A stretch of 64,000 bases of DNA from Sycon ciliatum (taxonomy: Eukaryota; Porifera; Calcarea; Leucosolenida; Sycettidae), in NCBI RefSeq assembly GCF_964019385.1, contig NC_088644.1:37565442-37629441 (forward strand), read 5' to 3'. Positions 45,172 through 55,084 of this stretch are shown here, in pieces. A model generated the notes under the pieces. The model saw only the letters and a list, made by a program, of their open reading frames with translations. It was not told where the DNA came from and made no database searches. Made by a program: the position numbers and the translations under genes. Each line of letters begins with the position of its first letter. Within the stretch, counting starts at the first letter, position 1.

Positions 45172-45819
45172 CTAACACAAATTGTCAATACTAGTACCTT
45201 GTGCCTTGGATGACGTCAGCCTAGCGGACATGGCTCGATTCCGAGCACTACTCGGTGGTCGTTGCCGGCGATCACGTCCATCCGGCAGTCTCGCCATCTC
45301 CTCCAGACGTAGACTGCCCGCTGAGCGAGCTCTTCGTCGCATGGCAGCGCTAGGCAGTCTTCGCCCGTCAGCTCCGGCATCACTTTGCTCAGTTAGGTTC
45401 AATGGTGTCAGTGTGTCTTCGCCTCCATAGGCACCCCCGCGCTGCTCCACCGAACTGGAGAAGTCGTAGTCTTCCGTGGCCCGTGCCGACAGTGGCCGTG
45501 CCTTGTTGGTCGGTAGATCAATGGGAGGTGCACCATAGTCAGCACCAATGGCTGTTACGCCAGAGATAGTGTCCACCAACGGATGATCCTGTCGATGTGG
45601 CATGGCCGACGGAGGTCTTTTGAACTGCGTGGCCACAGTTGGGTCCTCCTTCATGGCCTGGAAAGAGTGATAGTCATGTCGGCCGCTCAGTGAAGGAAGG
45701 CGATTCCTCTTTGCCGACCTGGCTCGCTCCGCTGCCAGCAGCTCATCGTCTCCACCGGTGTCGTGACGTGTAAAGTAGGTGGAGAACGCCGGACGAGGCC
45801 GGACTGCCGTCTCCGCCAT
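45172..45819 (-). CDS. Basic, Arg/Ser/Ala-rich protein of unknown function
   Basis: 215 codons with a good start context (AGAATGGCGG). Not recognised. The N-terminus is RPRPAFSTYFTRHDTGGDDE. Later segments include ERARSAKRNRLPSLSGRHDY, KRPPSAMPHRQDHPLVD and an arginine-rich RRRARSAGSLRLEEMARLPD. Repeated PPSA/RPLSA-type segments suggest a disordered scaffold or ciliary protein. A possible donor (CAAG|GTACTA) near the end means it could be a first exon, but I found no downstream exon in matching phase, and its phase does not fit the gene at 43580. It may therefore be complete or partial. Confidence 0.5.
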   Translation of the reverse strand: MAETAVRPRPAFSTYFTRHDTGGDDELLAAERARSAKRNRLPSLSGRHDYHSFQAMKEDPTVATQFKRPPSAMPHRQDHPLVDTISGVTAIGADYGAPPIDLPTNKARPLSARATEDYDFSSSVEQRGGAYGGEDTLTPLNLTEQSDAGADGRRLPSAAMRRRARSAGSLRLEEMARLPDGRDRRQRPPSSARNRAMSARLTSSKAQGTSIDNLC

Positions 45820-46223
45820 TCTTACTTAGTATAATGCACGCAACAGCTCACAACGAGCAGACCGAGGGTCAATGGAAAGGCTTCGCATTGGTTTATCTTG
45901 CACGCAGTTTCTCTTTCTTCCTATTCCCTAGTCTGACGGTCACAGATTTTCAAACGCACACACCCAACAGGTGATCGCTTCACTGTAATGTTCTGAATCT
46001 CATTTTGTCCGGACCCTGGAAGAGCTTGCGCTTTCCAAATACCTGTATTTGTGAAACCTGGATACCCAGGTGTTGAACGCCATTGTCAAGGTAACGGAGA
46101 AGATATCACGTGAACGATTGACAGGTGTTGCGGAGCATTTGACAGAAGAATGCTGATGGTGTGGTGATATGAGATGTATATCTGTGCGCCGTGCAGTCAG
46201 GTGTTTTATTTACCGCTACATGC

Positions 46224-46535
46224 CACACACACACACACGCACACACACACAAACACACACACACACACGCACACACACACACTTGTTGCTCACTGCCTGG
46301 TCACGTGGGTCTCCCGGCGAGAGGGGAGAGAGACTCAAAAGGAATCTTGGAAAGATGACTCAATTTGGCTATTGAACCACCCAACGGCCGACAACCCCTG
46401 AAATCCCCAAAACTCTGAGTGGACTTGAAAAATTAACTTAATGATCCCACTTATGGGCTCATCACACCTCAGTGAGTGGGTGAGGAGAATGAGGACAAGG
46501 TGCAGAAAAGGATTGACGGCATCAGGGTATCCGGG
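46224..46535 (+). repeat. CA tract plus dispersed repeat, copy 2
   Basis: A CA microsatellite (46224-46282) runs into a repeat of about 250 bases. It has CTTGTTGCTCACTGCC, GGTCACGTGGGTCTCCC, CCTGAAATCCCCAAAACTCT and TCATCACACCTCAGTGAGTG, ending GGCATCAGGGTATCC. It is close to copy 3 (58201-58510) and diverged from copy 1 (878-1040). The LINE tail at 46536-46862 follows directly. Confidence 0.85.
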
Positions 46536-46862
46536 CTGATATTGCTCTGGTTGATGGACCTGCCAAGAACTTGAAGAAGGCCCTGATCATTGACATTGCT
46601 GTACCTGGTGGTCCACGCATTGCTGAAAAGGAAGTTGAGAAACGTGCCAAGTATCAACTTCTTGCTCGCGAAATCCATCGGCTATGGCAAGTTGAGACTC
46701 AGATTGTTCCTGTGATAGTTGGGACTTTGGGCACTGTTTCCAAACAGTTGCCAGGATACATTGACACCATCGGTATCACCAGCTACTGCTCTGCGTCTGA
46801 ATTGCAAAAGAATGCTTTCCTTGGCTCGGCAGCTATTCTGCGTAAGGTCCTTGATTTGTAAT
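46536..46862 (+). pseudogene. C-terminal piece of a non-LTR retrotransposon ORF
   Basis: An open segment ending in TAA encodes KKALIIDIAVPGGPRIAEKE, KYQLLAREIHRLW, VPVIVGTLGTVSKQLPGYID and a final FLGSAAILRKVLDL. This is the conserved C-terminal region of a widespread animal LINE family whose reverse transcriptase contains the same sort of WKAPGPDGVQ and YMDD segments as the remnant at 55783-58100. Only the 3' end is here. It is probably the matching part of the same family. Confidence 0.75.
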
Positions 46863-47079
46863 GCTCTTGGGTGGGTGATGGAGTTCTTCCGGTCCTATTT
46901 TCCTCCAAACCCTCTCGTGTTTCCTATGAAGGCTATGATCGATATAAAGTGTTGTGTGTTTCTCTCTGTTGTTTATCTACCATCATATTAATATCCATAT
47001 GATGCATGGCCCCACCTTTGGCTGCTGAATGCTAGCCCGGTGGGTGCCAATCTCCGGCATTCGGCCGAGTGTTAAAAAA

Positions 47080-47372
47080 AAAGTAAATTATCGTATCCGT
47101 TCCCGAAGGGAACTCACGACGGCCGCTAACACCCGATAAACCCTAGCGGCAGATGCAGCGCCTAACGGTGGGGGTGAGTGGGCAAGTCTCACAACCACTG
47201 GCACAAGTGCCGAAAACGACCCCATTAGCTGCATCCATGTACCCCTTGTGCCTGGCCACAAGTTCCCAGTTGACTGTGGGTAGCAGCACGACTGGAAAAA
47301 CCGCTCCCAGGCAGGACTTGAACCAGGTACCTCTCGTATCTCAATCATGGTTTTGACCAACCCACTGTGCCT
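47080..47372 (-). repeat. SINE-like dispersed repeat, near full copy
   Basis: The reverse complement of 10480-10775 with few changes: hairpin GTTCCCGAAGGGAAC at its end, tRNA-like AGGACTTGAACCAGGTACCT near the other. An A-run of nine lies at the tail side (about 47074-47082), as expected for a retroposed tail. Confidence 0.7.
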
Positions 47373-47469
47373 GCCTGCCGAGTGTTGATGGATAATAAAA
47401 GGGCCCCTGCTGGGGGACCCATTGATGGGAGTAATGTGGTGGAACTACTTTGCCAGGCGGGAGGGGGAT

Positions 47470-47977
47470 GGCCCTTTCCCAAAGGTGCTCTTTTAATTCG
47501 CACTTCAATACATGTGATGATTTTCGCGTCCCTCAAAATATCCTGAAAAGTGCTCTTTTTTCAGTGAAAACAGGCAAAAAGTGCTCTTTTTTCAGTGAAG
47601 CATAGCCATGATACATGTTCAGGTATGATCCCAAGCTGAGACATGAATACGCACTCTTCCATTTATGGGTCCACGAAAGGCAAAACAGGAAGTAAAGTTC
47701 AAAAAACCCACTTTTTACAGCATTGTGTATACCGGGTGCAAGCTTCACCAACTTGTTGCCCCCCCCAAAAAAGTGGCGTGCCAAGGCCCATCGTCGGCAT
47801 CGAGCACTCGAAAACTGTGATCGCATGCATGAGCAAACAGATTTTAGCACTTTTTCAGCTAAAAAAGCTCAAAAAAGGCGATATTCACCAAAAAACGCAA
47901 TAAAGGGCGAAAGAAACGGGCTTTTCCAAAAAGGGCCAAAAAGGGCGAAAAAAGGGCGAGCACCTTTGGGAAAAGAC
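47470..47977. mobile_element. Candidate MITE with CCCAAAGGTGCTC ends
   Basis: CTTTCCCAAAGGTGCTCTTT at the left is inverted as GAGCACCTTTGGGAAAAG at the right, about 500 bases apart. The interior is rich in AAAAGTGCTC and AAAGGGCGA repeats. It has no coding capacity and the target duplication is not clear. Confidence 0.65.
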
Positions 47978-48056
47978 TAGAGGGCTAGGGGGATGGGGTT
48001 GGCCTAAAGAAACTCATTTGTCCGCTTCAGGCCCTGGGTAGCAGCAGGGTTTGAAT

Positions 48057-48624
48057 TGTTCACACGAAGGAACACGTTATCTTATCTTTTCACTCCAAAT
48101 ACAATTACACCTGAAAGAGCAGCCTAGCTAGCTACACAACGCGAACCAAGGAACTACTAAAACCGAAAACATTCCATGTCGGTACACAACCGAAGACAAA
48201 AGGCAAAGATGAAGTAATTTATGCAGCACTGTCAGCTGGCAAAACAGCAGAGGCGTAGCCACCGCACACGCGCTGTTGTACGGCACGAAAGCTAGCCATG
48301 ATACTATGCAATACAAATGTATGACCATGCACAGCAACAAGCAACAACACACAGCTAAGAAGTATATGCATGTAATACATGAACGGCCAGTTGGAAATAG
48401 TTATGACGCCACTTTGTAGATCGCCCTCATGAATAGAAAACCACAAGAGAGACAGGGAAGACTACAGCCTACAGTGTAGCTCAGGCCTTGATACATGAAT
48501 CACTATTGCAGTATTGGCACAAGACAGAGAAAGGACTGCTCCAGCTATCAATAATAAAAGGAACCATTACTTCTAGTCTTAGTGATGCCATGCCAGAGAA
48601 ATATTACGTACTACCGTCTGAACA
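48057..48624 (-). repeat. 3' LTR of the BEL/Pao element
   Basis: 568 bases. It matches 55085-55652 at a constant offset of 7028. The flanking base pattern gives the TGAAT duplication. Confidence 0.96.
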
Positions 48625-48636
48625 TCCTCCCCCTCG
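48625..48636 (-). other. Polypurine tract of the BEL/Pao element
   Basis: GCGAGGGGGAGGA on the minus strand directly precedes the 3' LTR. Confidence 0.8.
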
Positions 48637-48720
48637 CAATATGCACCCAGATGTTGCATGATGCCTATCCTTACAACTACCAGTACCAAGCTAAGAGAAA
48701 AGTGAATCGAAAGGGCAAGT

Positions 48721-51700
48721 TCAGTGGTAGGAAGCTACAAAAAAAACAAAAACAATGCATGAATCATTAATGGGGGTCGTCACTGAGCAGTACCTCCATT
48801 CTGGCATGTAGGGAGAGCCGTCTAACATTCCAGTGGACAGACTCGAGTGATGGATCTCTTCAGAGCCCACTTGCATGGCCACCACACGCACATGTCCGTC
48901 CGGACCAGGGAAAACTTCCGTGACTCTGCCGAGCGGCCAACGCCCTCGCGGGGAGCTTGAATCCATCACCAGGACAACGTCGTCAACGGCCAGATCGCGT
49001 CGCTGGTGTCGCCACTTCATCCGCTGATTCAACCGTGGGACAAACTCTTTCAGCCAGCGATGCCAGAAATGGTCGATGAGCATTTGAACATATCTCCAAC
49101 GTCTCTGCAGTTGACACCCCTTCTCGTCCGTTGTTGCAATAACCAGCTGGCCCTCGGCCATGCCATGAAGGAAATGGTTCGGAGTTAGCGGCCCTGGATC
49201 CTTCGGACTAGCCGATTGGTAGGTGATGGGCCTGGAGTTGACGAGGGACTCTGCTCCGCTGAGAGCGGTGACCAACTCCTCGTCCGTCACAGATGCGTCT
49301 CCAAGGATGGCGTGTAGAGCTCGTTTGGCGGCTCGAATCATTGCCTCGTGAACTCCCCCGAAATGAGGAGCTAATGGCGGGTTGAAACTCCATTTCACGC
49401 GTCTGCAGGCCATGGCTTTCCGGACGGTGGTATTGTTCAGTTGGCCAACAAGCTCACGTAGCTGGCGGTCGGCATTCACGAAGTTGCCTCCATTGTCCGA
49501 CAGAACCTCCATTGGACAACCTCGTCGGTTGGCCATCCGGTTAAAGGCGTTCAGGAAAGAATTTGCATCCAATGCGTACGCCATCTCCAAATGGACCGCA
49601 CGAGTCAGCAAACACGTGAAGAGGCACAGATAGCGTTTGTGGCGAGTCTTTCCTCTCCCCTGCATAGTTTCGAACGGCCCTCCGTAGTCAACGGCTACCC
49701 TGCTGAAGGCTCTCAGTGGCTCACACAATCGCTTTGCTGGCAACGGGGCCATGATTTGCTCTCCCGCACGGGCTTTTAGTCGTCGACACACCATGCAGTC
49801 TTTCTCCCAGTCACGGATCTCCTCCCGTGCTGCTTCAACAAGATAGTGATCAGAGAGAGCTGCCAACGTTTCATTCGTCCCGCCATGATGACGTTGCTCA
49901 TGGCAATCTTTGACAATAAGCCGGGTGGTCGGATGTTTCCGGGGGAGAAGAATCGGGAAGCGCACATCAAACGGCAACCAGTCAGCCAGCTTGGTGCAAC
50001 CATCGCAGCGCAATAGTCCGTCGTCGTCCAGTCGAGGCGATAACCTCGCCAAACGTGACTTCAGCGGAAGTGGTTGACCATTCTTCACTAGCTTCAGATC
50101 CTCCGCGAATGCCTCGTGCTGTGCCTCTTTGATGATGGAAAGGCTGGCAGCGTCCATCTCCTCGCCGGTTAGCTCTCCGCTCAACTCCTCACCTCCACGG
50201 CAGTTGGTGATGAAGCGAATTGCCCAAGCCCGTACTCTGACTACGCGCGTCCAGTCTGAGAAGCGCCGAGAGCACAAGCTGGGTACTTTCTCGGACATAA
50301 ATGACATCACCTCGGGCTGTGCAGCCTTGCGAGCTTCCGCTCGGGCAGCTGGGTCTTGGCCACCCACGATCTTGGCTGGCCATTCAGATTCTTCTTTCTG
50401 CAGGAAGGCCGGTCCTTGCCACCACAGCTCAGTTGCAACCAGTTGCTCTACCCCAGCTCCCCGTGACGCCAAGTCAGCTGGGTTGTCGCTGGAGGGAACG
50501 TACCGCCATTGACTGGGCGACGTAACAGTCTGGATGTGGCTGATGCGATTCGCCACAAACGGTTTGAAACGTTGGCTGTAGCTGCGAATCCAGAGCAGCA
50601 CAGTTGCACTGTCGCTCCAGAAAATCACCTCTGACATGGCAATGGTCATGATCTGACTGAACTTCCGGGCCAGCTGAAGGCCAAGCACAGCCGCCAGCAA
50701 TTCCAGCCGGGGGATACTTTGTGTTCTTGTCGGCGCCACTCTGCTCTTGGCTCCAGCGAGACGAACGTTTCCCTCAGAGCCACGCTGCACGGTGGAGCTG
50801 TAGACCACGGCACCATACGCCACACTCGACGCATCACAGAAAACATGCAGCGTCACTCCACTGGCCACGTCCGGGATGAGACATCTTGGTACTCGAACTA
50901 AACTGAGCTTCGCCAGGTCATTGAACCACTGGCGAGCGCTGGTGTCGATGCCATCTGGAACCGGTTCATCCCAGTCAATACCAGCTACCCAACTCTCTTG
51001 CATGAGGATCTTGGCTTGGGTCACGAACGGTGCCAGAAACCCCAACGGGTCGAATACGGACGCGACTTTTGCTAGGAGGAATCGCTTGGTGATGCGTTGG
51101 TTGGTGAGGTCTGGCGGTTGAACGCTGAAGAAGAAGCAGTCTGCCTGACCGTCCCATGACACTCCTAGCGTCTTCACGGATGGTAGCTCTCCTTGGGATA
51201 AGTCCAGCTGGGTAGCGCGAGCCTCGGCTGGAATTACCCTCAGGAGCTCGGGCGAGTTGGACACCCACTTGCGCGGCGTCATCTTGGCCTCACCCCACAG
51301 ATCCATTAGCTCCCGATGAAGAATCTGACCTTGTTCGACATCTTTGGTGCTGTCCATCGTGTCATCCATGTAGGTGGACGCGAGGATAGCTTCTGCTGCC
51401 AGGGGATGAGACGCCAAATGTTCCCGGGCTGTCTGCTGAGCAACATACTGGGCGATGAATGGTGCAGCATTGACGCCAAAGACCAGGCGGTTGAACTCAA
51501 AGTGCCGTAAAGGCTTGGCTGGATCCAGGTCCCGCCACACGAATCTGAGGTACTTCCTGTCTGCTGGCGCAACCGACACCTGCAAATACATTTCGGTCAC
51601 GTCACAGCCCACTGCTATAGGCTTTTGCCGAAACCTGGTCAACACATCGAACAACTCACGTTGGAGCTTCGGACCAGGGTAGATGGCGTCGTTGAGGCTG

Positions 51701-53781
51701 AGGCCATGACGGGATGCTGCAGCGTCAAAGACGATCCGCACCTTGGTTGTCGTCTTCTGCGGTCGGACGATGGGAAAGTGGGATAAGTACCAGCATACCT
51801 CTTGACCTAGCTCTTCCTTCGCGAGCTCCCGGATATAGCCGTTCCTCTGGTAGGCCTGGAAGACTTGGCCATAAGCCTGGGCAACAAATGGGTCTTTCAG
51901 GAGCTTGCGCTCGGTGTGGCCTAGACGTTTCGTAGCCGCACCCAAGTTGTTGCATAATTCTCTCTTGCGATTGTTCCACGGCAGAGACACCTGGTACCGA
52001 CCGTCCACCTTCTTCAGCGAGTGTTTGACGATGTCTAGGGCTGTCTCTTCCTCCCGCGAGCGCGGGCCGGGCTCACTGAAGCTCTCCTCCGTGCCGCAGC
52101 TGTCAATTTGCCAGAACTGCTGTAGCGCGGTCTCTAAGCCGGTTGGTGTTGCTCTCTCCTCACTCTGAAACGCTTGGCTGTGGAACGTCCTTTGACTCGA
52201 GTGGGTTCCCGTCACTCTGCCAACACAGGTCCAACCCAGTGGAGTATGACGCGCCACTGGTTGACCAGGCGGGCCGACCACTTCCTGCTGTGACACAAGC
52301 AGCTCAGCATAGTCGCTCCCAATCAGCAGATCGACCCTGGCGGGCTCCGCCAGTCTTGCGAACGGAATCTCTCTCAGATGAGGATACTTGACTGCTTCCT
52401 TGACCCACTCTACCGGACGAAGATTCCCGGTGACCGAATCAGCCGTCAGCGCCGTCATAGATTGTCGAACACTGCCATCCATGCTGCCAATGGTGAAGCT
52501 TACTGGTCTGGTTGTGAATGAGGTCTGCTTGCCATTCAAGGTGTGGACTGTGAATGTCCTCAGCTCCCCGCTGACGCCGAGCTGGTTGGCAATGCTGCCG
52601 TTGAGGTAGCTCGTCGTGCTACCGTCGTCCAGCAACGCATTCACTTGCACTGACTTGTGGCCGTTCTCCAAGACGACTGAGACCGTTCGCAGAGCTATCT
52701 TGCCCGGGCCTTGGACCATCATGGTGGAATCACTCTTCGTGGACTCCGTCTCCCCCTCGGTGAACGACTGTGGGGTGCGCTGCTCTTGGTCTTTACCGGC
52801 GTATGGCGGCGTTACTAAACAGTCGATGGCGGGAGGCAATACCTGGTCCCCTGTCTCCTGACCTGAACCATTGTCTCCATAGTTGCAGAATTGTTCGGCA
52901 GGACTGAGTTGGGACTTGTCCGCCGTCATTCCTCCAGCTGCCGTGTTCCCCGATTTTTTCTTGTTTGACTGTGCGGCATCGGGGTTCCTGCTGTCCTCGT
53001 GTAGCAAGTCCCGGTGTAGCAAGTAGTGGTGATTGTTGTTGCAGCCGCTCACTGAGCAGGGTCTGGTTCGTGGACAGTGGTGACCTTGGTGATCGCCTCC
53101 AAGGCAGCGGTAGCACAGACCATGCTGTTTAGCCTGTCTCCAGCGATTGGCGACGGAAAGCTGCTGAAATGCTTTACACTGCCAGACACCGTGAGGTCCG
53201 CCACATTGCCGACATGAAGATCGTCCAGCCGCTGAGCCCGCAGGCCTTGACCACCCTGCATTCTGCGAAGCCTTTCCCCCGAAGTAGGATCGTTGAGGAG
53301 CATTTCGGGGTGCCGGAGGCTTGTCCTTCGCACCAACTCCATCTAGTGCTTCGGACGCTCCAACGGCAAACTCCGCTTCCAACGTCACCCACTCCAGTAG
53401 TGCTTGAATTCCTGGCTGGCAGGGCTTCTGATGACACCATCGATTGAATTGGGTTAACATCCCAGCCGGCAACTTGGCCAGGAGCTTCCGGTACAACAGC
53501 CCATCACCCAGCTCATTGCCTTTTCCGGAGTCGAGGAGGTTGACCACGAGTACGTCGAGGAGATCTGCAAACTTCTGGAGATCTCCTGCTCGGCCGGAAC
53601 GAATGATTGGGCAGGCCTCGACTTGCTCGTACTGCAGCGACAGCTGTCGTTGGTCGCCTCCAAACTTGCGGTCTAACCGCCTCATTGCGGCCTCATACGC
53701 AGACGGGGTGTATCCCAAGCTCTCGATGGAAGCCAAGGCATCTCCACTCAAATACTGCCGGAGGTGCAGCAGTACAAGTCT
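48721..53781 (-). CDS. BEL/Pao pol polyprotein
   Basis: About 1680 codons. The frame is open upstream of 53751 into the overlap with the gag frame. Parts in order: end of the gag-like region (LHLRQYLSGDALASIESLG), zinc knuckles (CRQCGGPHGVWQC near 180; CYRCLGGDHQGHHC near 213) and Pao-type aspartic protease (ALLDDGSTTSYL near 375). Reverse transcriptase follows with VRIVFDAAA, CDVTEMYLQV and catalytic TYMDDTMDS near 794. RNase H has HVFCDASSVAYGAVVY and FWSDSATVLLWI. Integrase has an HHCC finger (RHHGGTNETL...CMVCRRLKA) and DDE residues in AVDYGGPF, LSDNGGNFV and FGGVHEAMIRA. A C-terminal DUF5641-like part has LAVDDVVLVMDSSSPRGRW. No stop interrupts it. It has no initiator of its own, so it needs the upstream frames. 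Confidence 0.92.
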   Translation of the reverse strand, partial: RLVLLHLRQYLSGDALASIESLGYTPSAYEAAMRRLDRKFGGDQRQLSLQYEQVEACPIIRSGRAGDLQKFADLLDVLVVNLLDSGKGNELGDGLLYRKLLAKLPAGMLTQFNRWCHQKPCQPGIQALLEWVTLEAEFAVGASEALDGVGAKDKPPAPRNAPQRSYFGGKASQNAGWSRPAGSAAGRSSCRQCGGPHGVWQCKAFQQLSVANRWRQAKQHGLCYRCLGGDHQGHHCPRTRPCSVSGCNNNHHYLLHRDLLHEDSRNPDAAQSNKKKSGNTAAGGMTADKSQLSPAEQFCNYGDNGSGQETGDQVLPPAIDCLVTPPYAGKDQEQRTPQSFTEGETESTKSDSTMMVQGPGKIALRTVSVVLENGHKSVQVNALLDDGSTTSYLNGSIANQLGVSGELRTFTVHTLNGKQTSFTTRPVSFTIGSMDGSVRQSMTALTADSVTGNLRPVEWVKEAVKYPHLREIPFARLAEPARVDLLIGSDYAELLVSQQEVVGPPGQPVARHTPLGWTCVGRVTGTHSSQRTFHSQAFQSEERATPTGLETALQQFWQIDSCGTEESFSEPGPRSREEETALDIVKHSLKKVDGRYQVSLPWNNRKRELCNNLGAATKRLGHTERKLLKDPFVAQAYGQVFQAYQRNGYIRELAKEELGQEVCWYLSHFPIVRPQKTTTKVRIVFDAAASRHGLSLNDAIYPGPKLQRELFDVLTRFRQKPIAVGCDVTEMYLQVSVAPADRKYLRFVWRDLDPAKPLRHFEFNRLVFGVNAAPFIAQYVAQQTAREHLASHPLAAEAILASTYMDDTMDSTKDVEQGQILHRELMDLWGEAKMTPRKWVSNSPELLRVIPAEARATQLDLSQGELPSVKTLGVSWDGQADCFFFSVQPPDLTNQRITKRFLLAKVASVFDPLGFLAPFVTQAKILMQESWVAGIDWDEPVPDGIDTSARQWFNDLAKLSLVRVPRCLIPDVASGVTLHVFCDASSVAYGAVVYSSTVQRGSEGNVRLAGAKSRVAPTRTQSIPRLELLAAVLGLQLARKFSQIMTIAMSEVIFWSDSATVLLWIRSYSQRFKPFVANRISHIQTVTSPSQWRYVPSSDNPADLASRGAGVEQLVATELWWQGPAFLQKEESEWPAKIVGGQDPAARAEARKAAQPEVMSFMSEKVPSLCSRRFSDWTRVVRVRAWAIRFITNCRGGEELSGELTGEEMDAASLSIIKEAQHEAFAEDLKLVKNGQPLPLKSRLARLSPRLDDDGLLRCDGCTKLADWLPFDVRFPILLPRKHPTTRLIVKDCHEQRHHGGTNETLAALSDHYLVEAAREEIRDWEKDCMVCRRLKARAGEQIMAPLPAKRLCEPLRAFSRVAVDYGGPFETMQGRGKTRHKRYLCLFTCLLTRAVHLEMAYALDANSFLNAFNRMANRRGCPMEVLSDNGGNFVNADRQLRELVGQLNNTTVRKAMACRRVKWSFNPPLAPHFGGVHEAMIRAAKRALHAILGDASVTDEELVTALSGAESLVNSRPITYQSASPKDPGPLTPNHFLHGMAEGQLVIATTDEKGCQLQRRWRYVQMLIDHFWHRWLKEFVPRLNQRMKWRHQRRDLAVDDVVLVMDSSSPRGRWPLGRVTEVFPGPDGHVRVVAMQVGSEEIHHSSLSTGMLDGSPYMPEWRYCSVTTPINDSCIVFVFFVASYH

Positions 53782-54719
53782 GCCCTTGCAGACGAGCTAC
53801 CAACACACGCCATGAAAGCAGCCTTCCATGAGGCATACGCCTGCTTATCGCCGCCGAAGACTGGGATCTGTATAGCCTTCAGTTGCTTGAAAATTTCATC
53901 TGATGGCTGCTTGACAGGTGGAGGCTGAGACACAGCACGCTGGTGGCTGGCGGACACACCTGCTCCTGGCAATGCTGAAAAGGCACCAATGCCCATGGCC
54001 TGATGACTTGAGGCTACCTGTGGTGGCCCACTGGCCTGGGTGTACAGATAGTTGGCGGACTGATATGGCAGAGATGATGTAGGGTGTAGTCCTGACACAG
54101 GAGCCTGAGTACTACTGCCCTGCTGGCCTGGACTCTTCGCGACTTGAAGTTGAGGGGCCTTGGTCTCACTCACTCTAGTATATGCACTGGACACACATAC
54201 AGCACTCCGTGTTGGCACAGCAGGCTGTAGTACAGGCAAGGCAGGGCTTCTTTCACGCTCTGACCTCCTACTCCCAGCTTCCATTGGTGGCCTTGTTCTA
54301 GCCCCAAGCTCTGCCTCTCTGTTACTACTGCCGGAGACACTTGTGGTCACAACCACTTCATCACTGTCTTCTACTCTTGCCTGGTTCTCCTGAACCAGCG
54401 CCACGCCATCACCAGGCTCATCCCGATCCTGGGAGCCTTCACTTCTGCCCAGCGATATCACGCTCAGTGGACTTCCTGGCTCTTCCACTGGTGCCTGGGC
54501 ATACTGATGATACGCTGGCCTGTCTGGGTGGCTGTTCCGTGCAGCCGTCCACGCTGGCTGGTGTTCTAGGAACTCCTGATACAGCCTTGTGACCTCCTTC
54601 ATCTCTTTCTCCGCTTCCTCCATCTCATCGGTCACTTTAGCCACTGCGAGCGCATCGTTCATGCCGCCAGCCCACTCGAGTACGTCCATGAACACACCGT
54701 TCAGGGCATCCTCGATCAT
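53748..54719 (-). CDS. BEL/Pao gag, central frame
   Basis: 323 codons. It starts with an acidic helical segment (IEDALNGVFMDVLEWAGG, EMEEAEKEMKEVTRLYQEFL), then a Pro/Ser/Gln-rich spacer, then KQLKAIQIPVFGGDKQAYAS, the start of the DUF1759-type gag region. It stops at 53748-53750 where the pol frame takes over in a different phase, with about 30 bases of overlap. A programmed frameshift or a recent mutation are both possible. Confidence 0.8.
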   Translation of the reverse strand: MIEDALNGVFMDVLEWAGGMNDALAVAKVTDEMEEAEKEMKEVTRLYQEFLEHQPAWTAARNSHPDRPAYHQYAQAPVEEPGSPLSVISLGRSEGSQDRDEPGDGVALVQENQARVEDSDEVVVTTSVSGSSNREAELGARTRPPMEAGSRRSERERSPALPVLQPAVPTRSAVCVSSAYTRVSETKAPQLQVAKSPGQQGSSTQAPVSGLHPTSSLPYQSANYLYTQASGPPQVASSHQAMGIGAFSALPGAGVSASHQRAVSQPPPVKQPSDEIFKQLKAIQIPVFGGDKQAYASWKAAFMACVGSSSARADLYCCTSGSI

Positions 54720-54721
54720 TT

Positions 54722-55015
54722 CTAATTGCCAAACAACGACCTCGCAGCTTCCTCTTCAACTCCGTCACGCAAGGCCACGATCACGGCTCTGCGACACCTG
54801 GTGAACTTTCTCTTGCGATTCGCTTTTTCAGCTTTCATTTTCACGAACATCAGTTCATTCGATCGCTGGTCACTTTGACCATGTTCGTCCTCTTCGACTT
54901 CCTCGTCCTCCTCGATCACGTCGCCTGCCCTCTCTGCCATGGCACCTAAAAAGAGCTCAGTTCTCTGACTGCTAGCCCTGATTGTGCTCTCACTCTCAGG
55001 CTCCGGCGACGACAT
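54722..55015 (-). CDS. BEL/Pao gag, N-terminal frame
   Basis: 97 codons beginning MSSPEPESESTIRASSQRT, with an acidic run EEDEEVEEDEHG and a basic end KRKFTRCRRAVIVALRDG. It stops two bases before the ATG of the 323-codon frame, in another phase. By position this is the normal start of BEL gag, so a frame change near 54720 is implied. Confidence 0.65.
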   Translation of the reverse strand: MSSPEPESESTIRASSQRTELFLGAMAERAGDVIEEDEEVEEDEHGQSDQRSNELMFVKMKAEKANRKRKFTRCRRAVIVALRDGVEEEAARSLFGN

Positions 55016-55064
55016 GATCTAAATAATTTAAATTTCCGAAACTGAACTGCTCACTCAGGCGATA

Positions 55065-55081
55065 ACCATCCTCTGCTACCA
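55065..55081 (-). other. Primer-binding site of the BEL/Pao element
   Basis: On the minus strand TGGTAGCAGAGGATGG starts three bases inside the 5' LTR. The TGGTAGCAGAG form is typical of BEL/Pao elements. Confidence 0.8.
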
Positions 55082-55084
55082 GAA

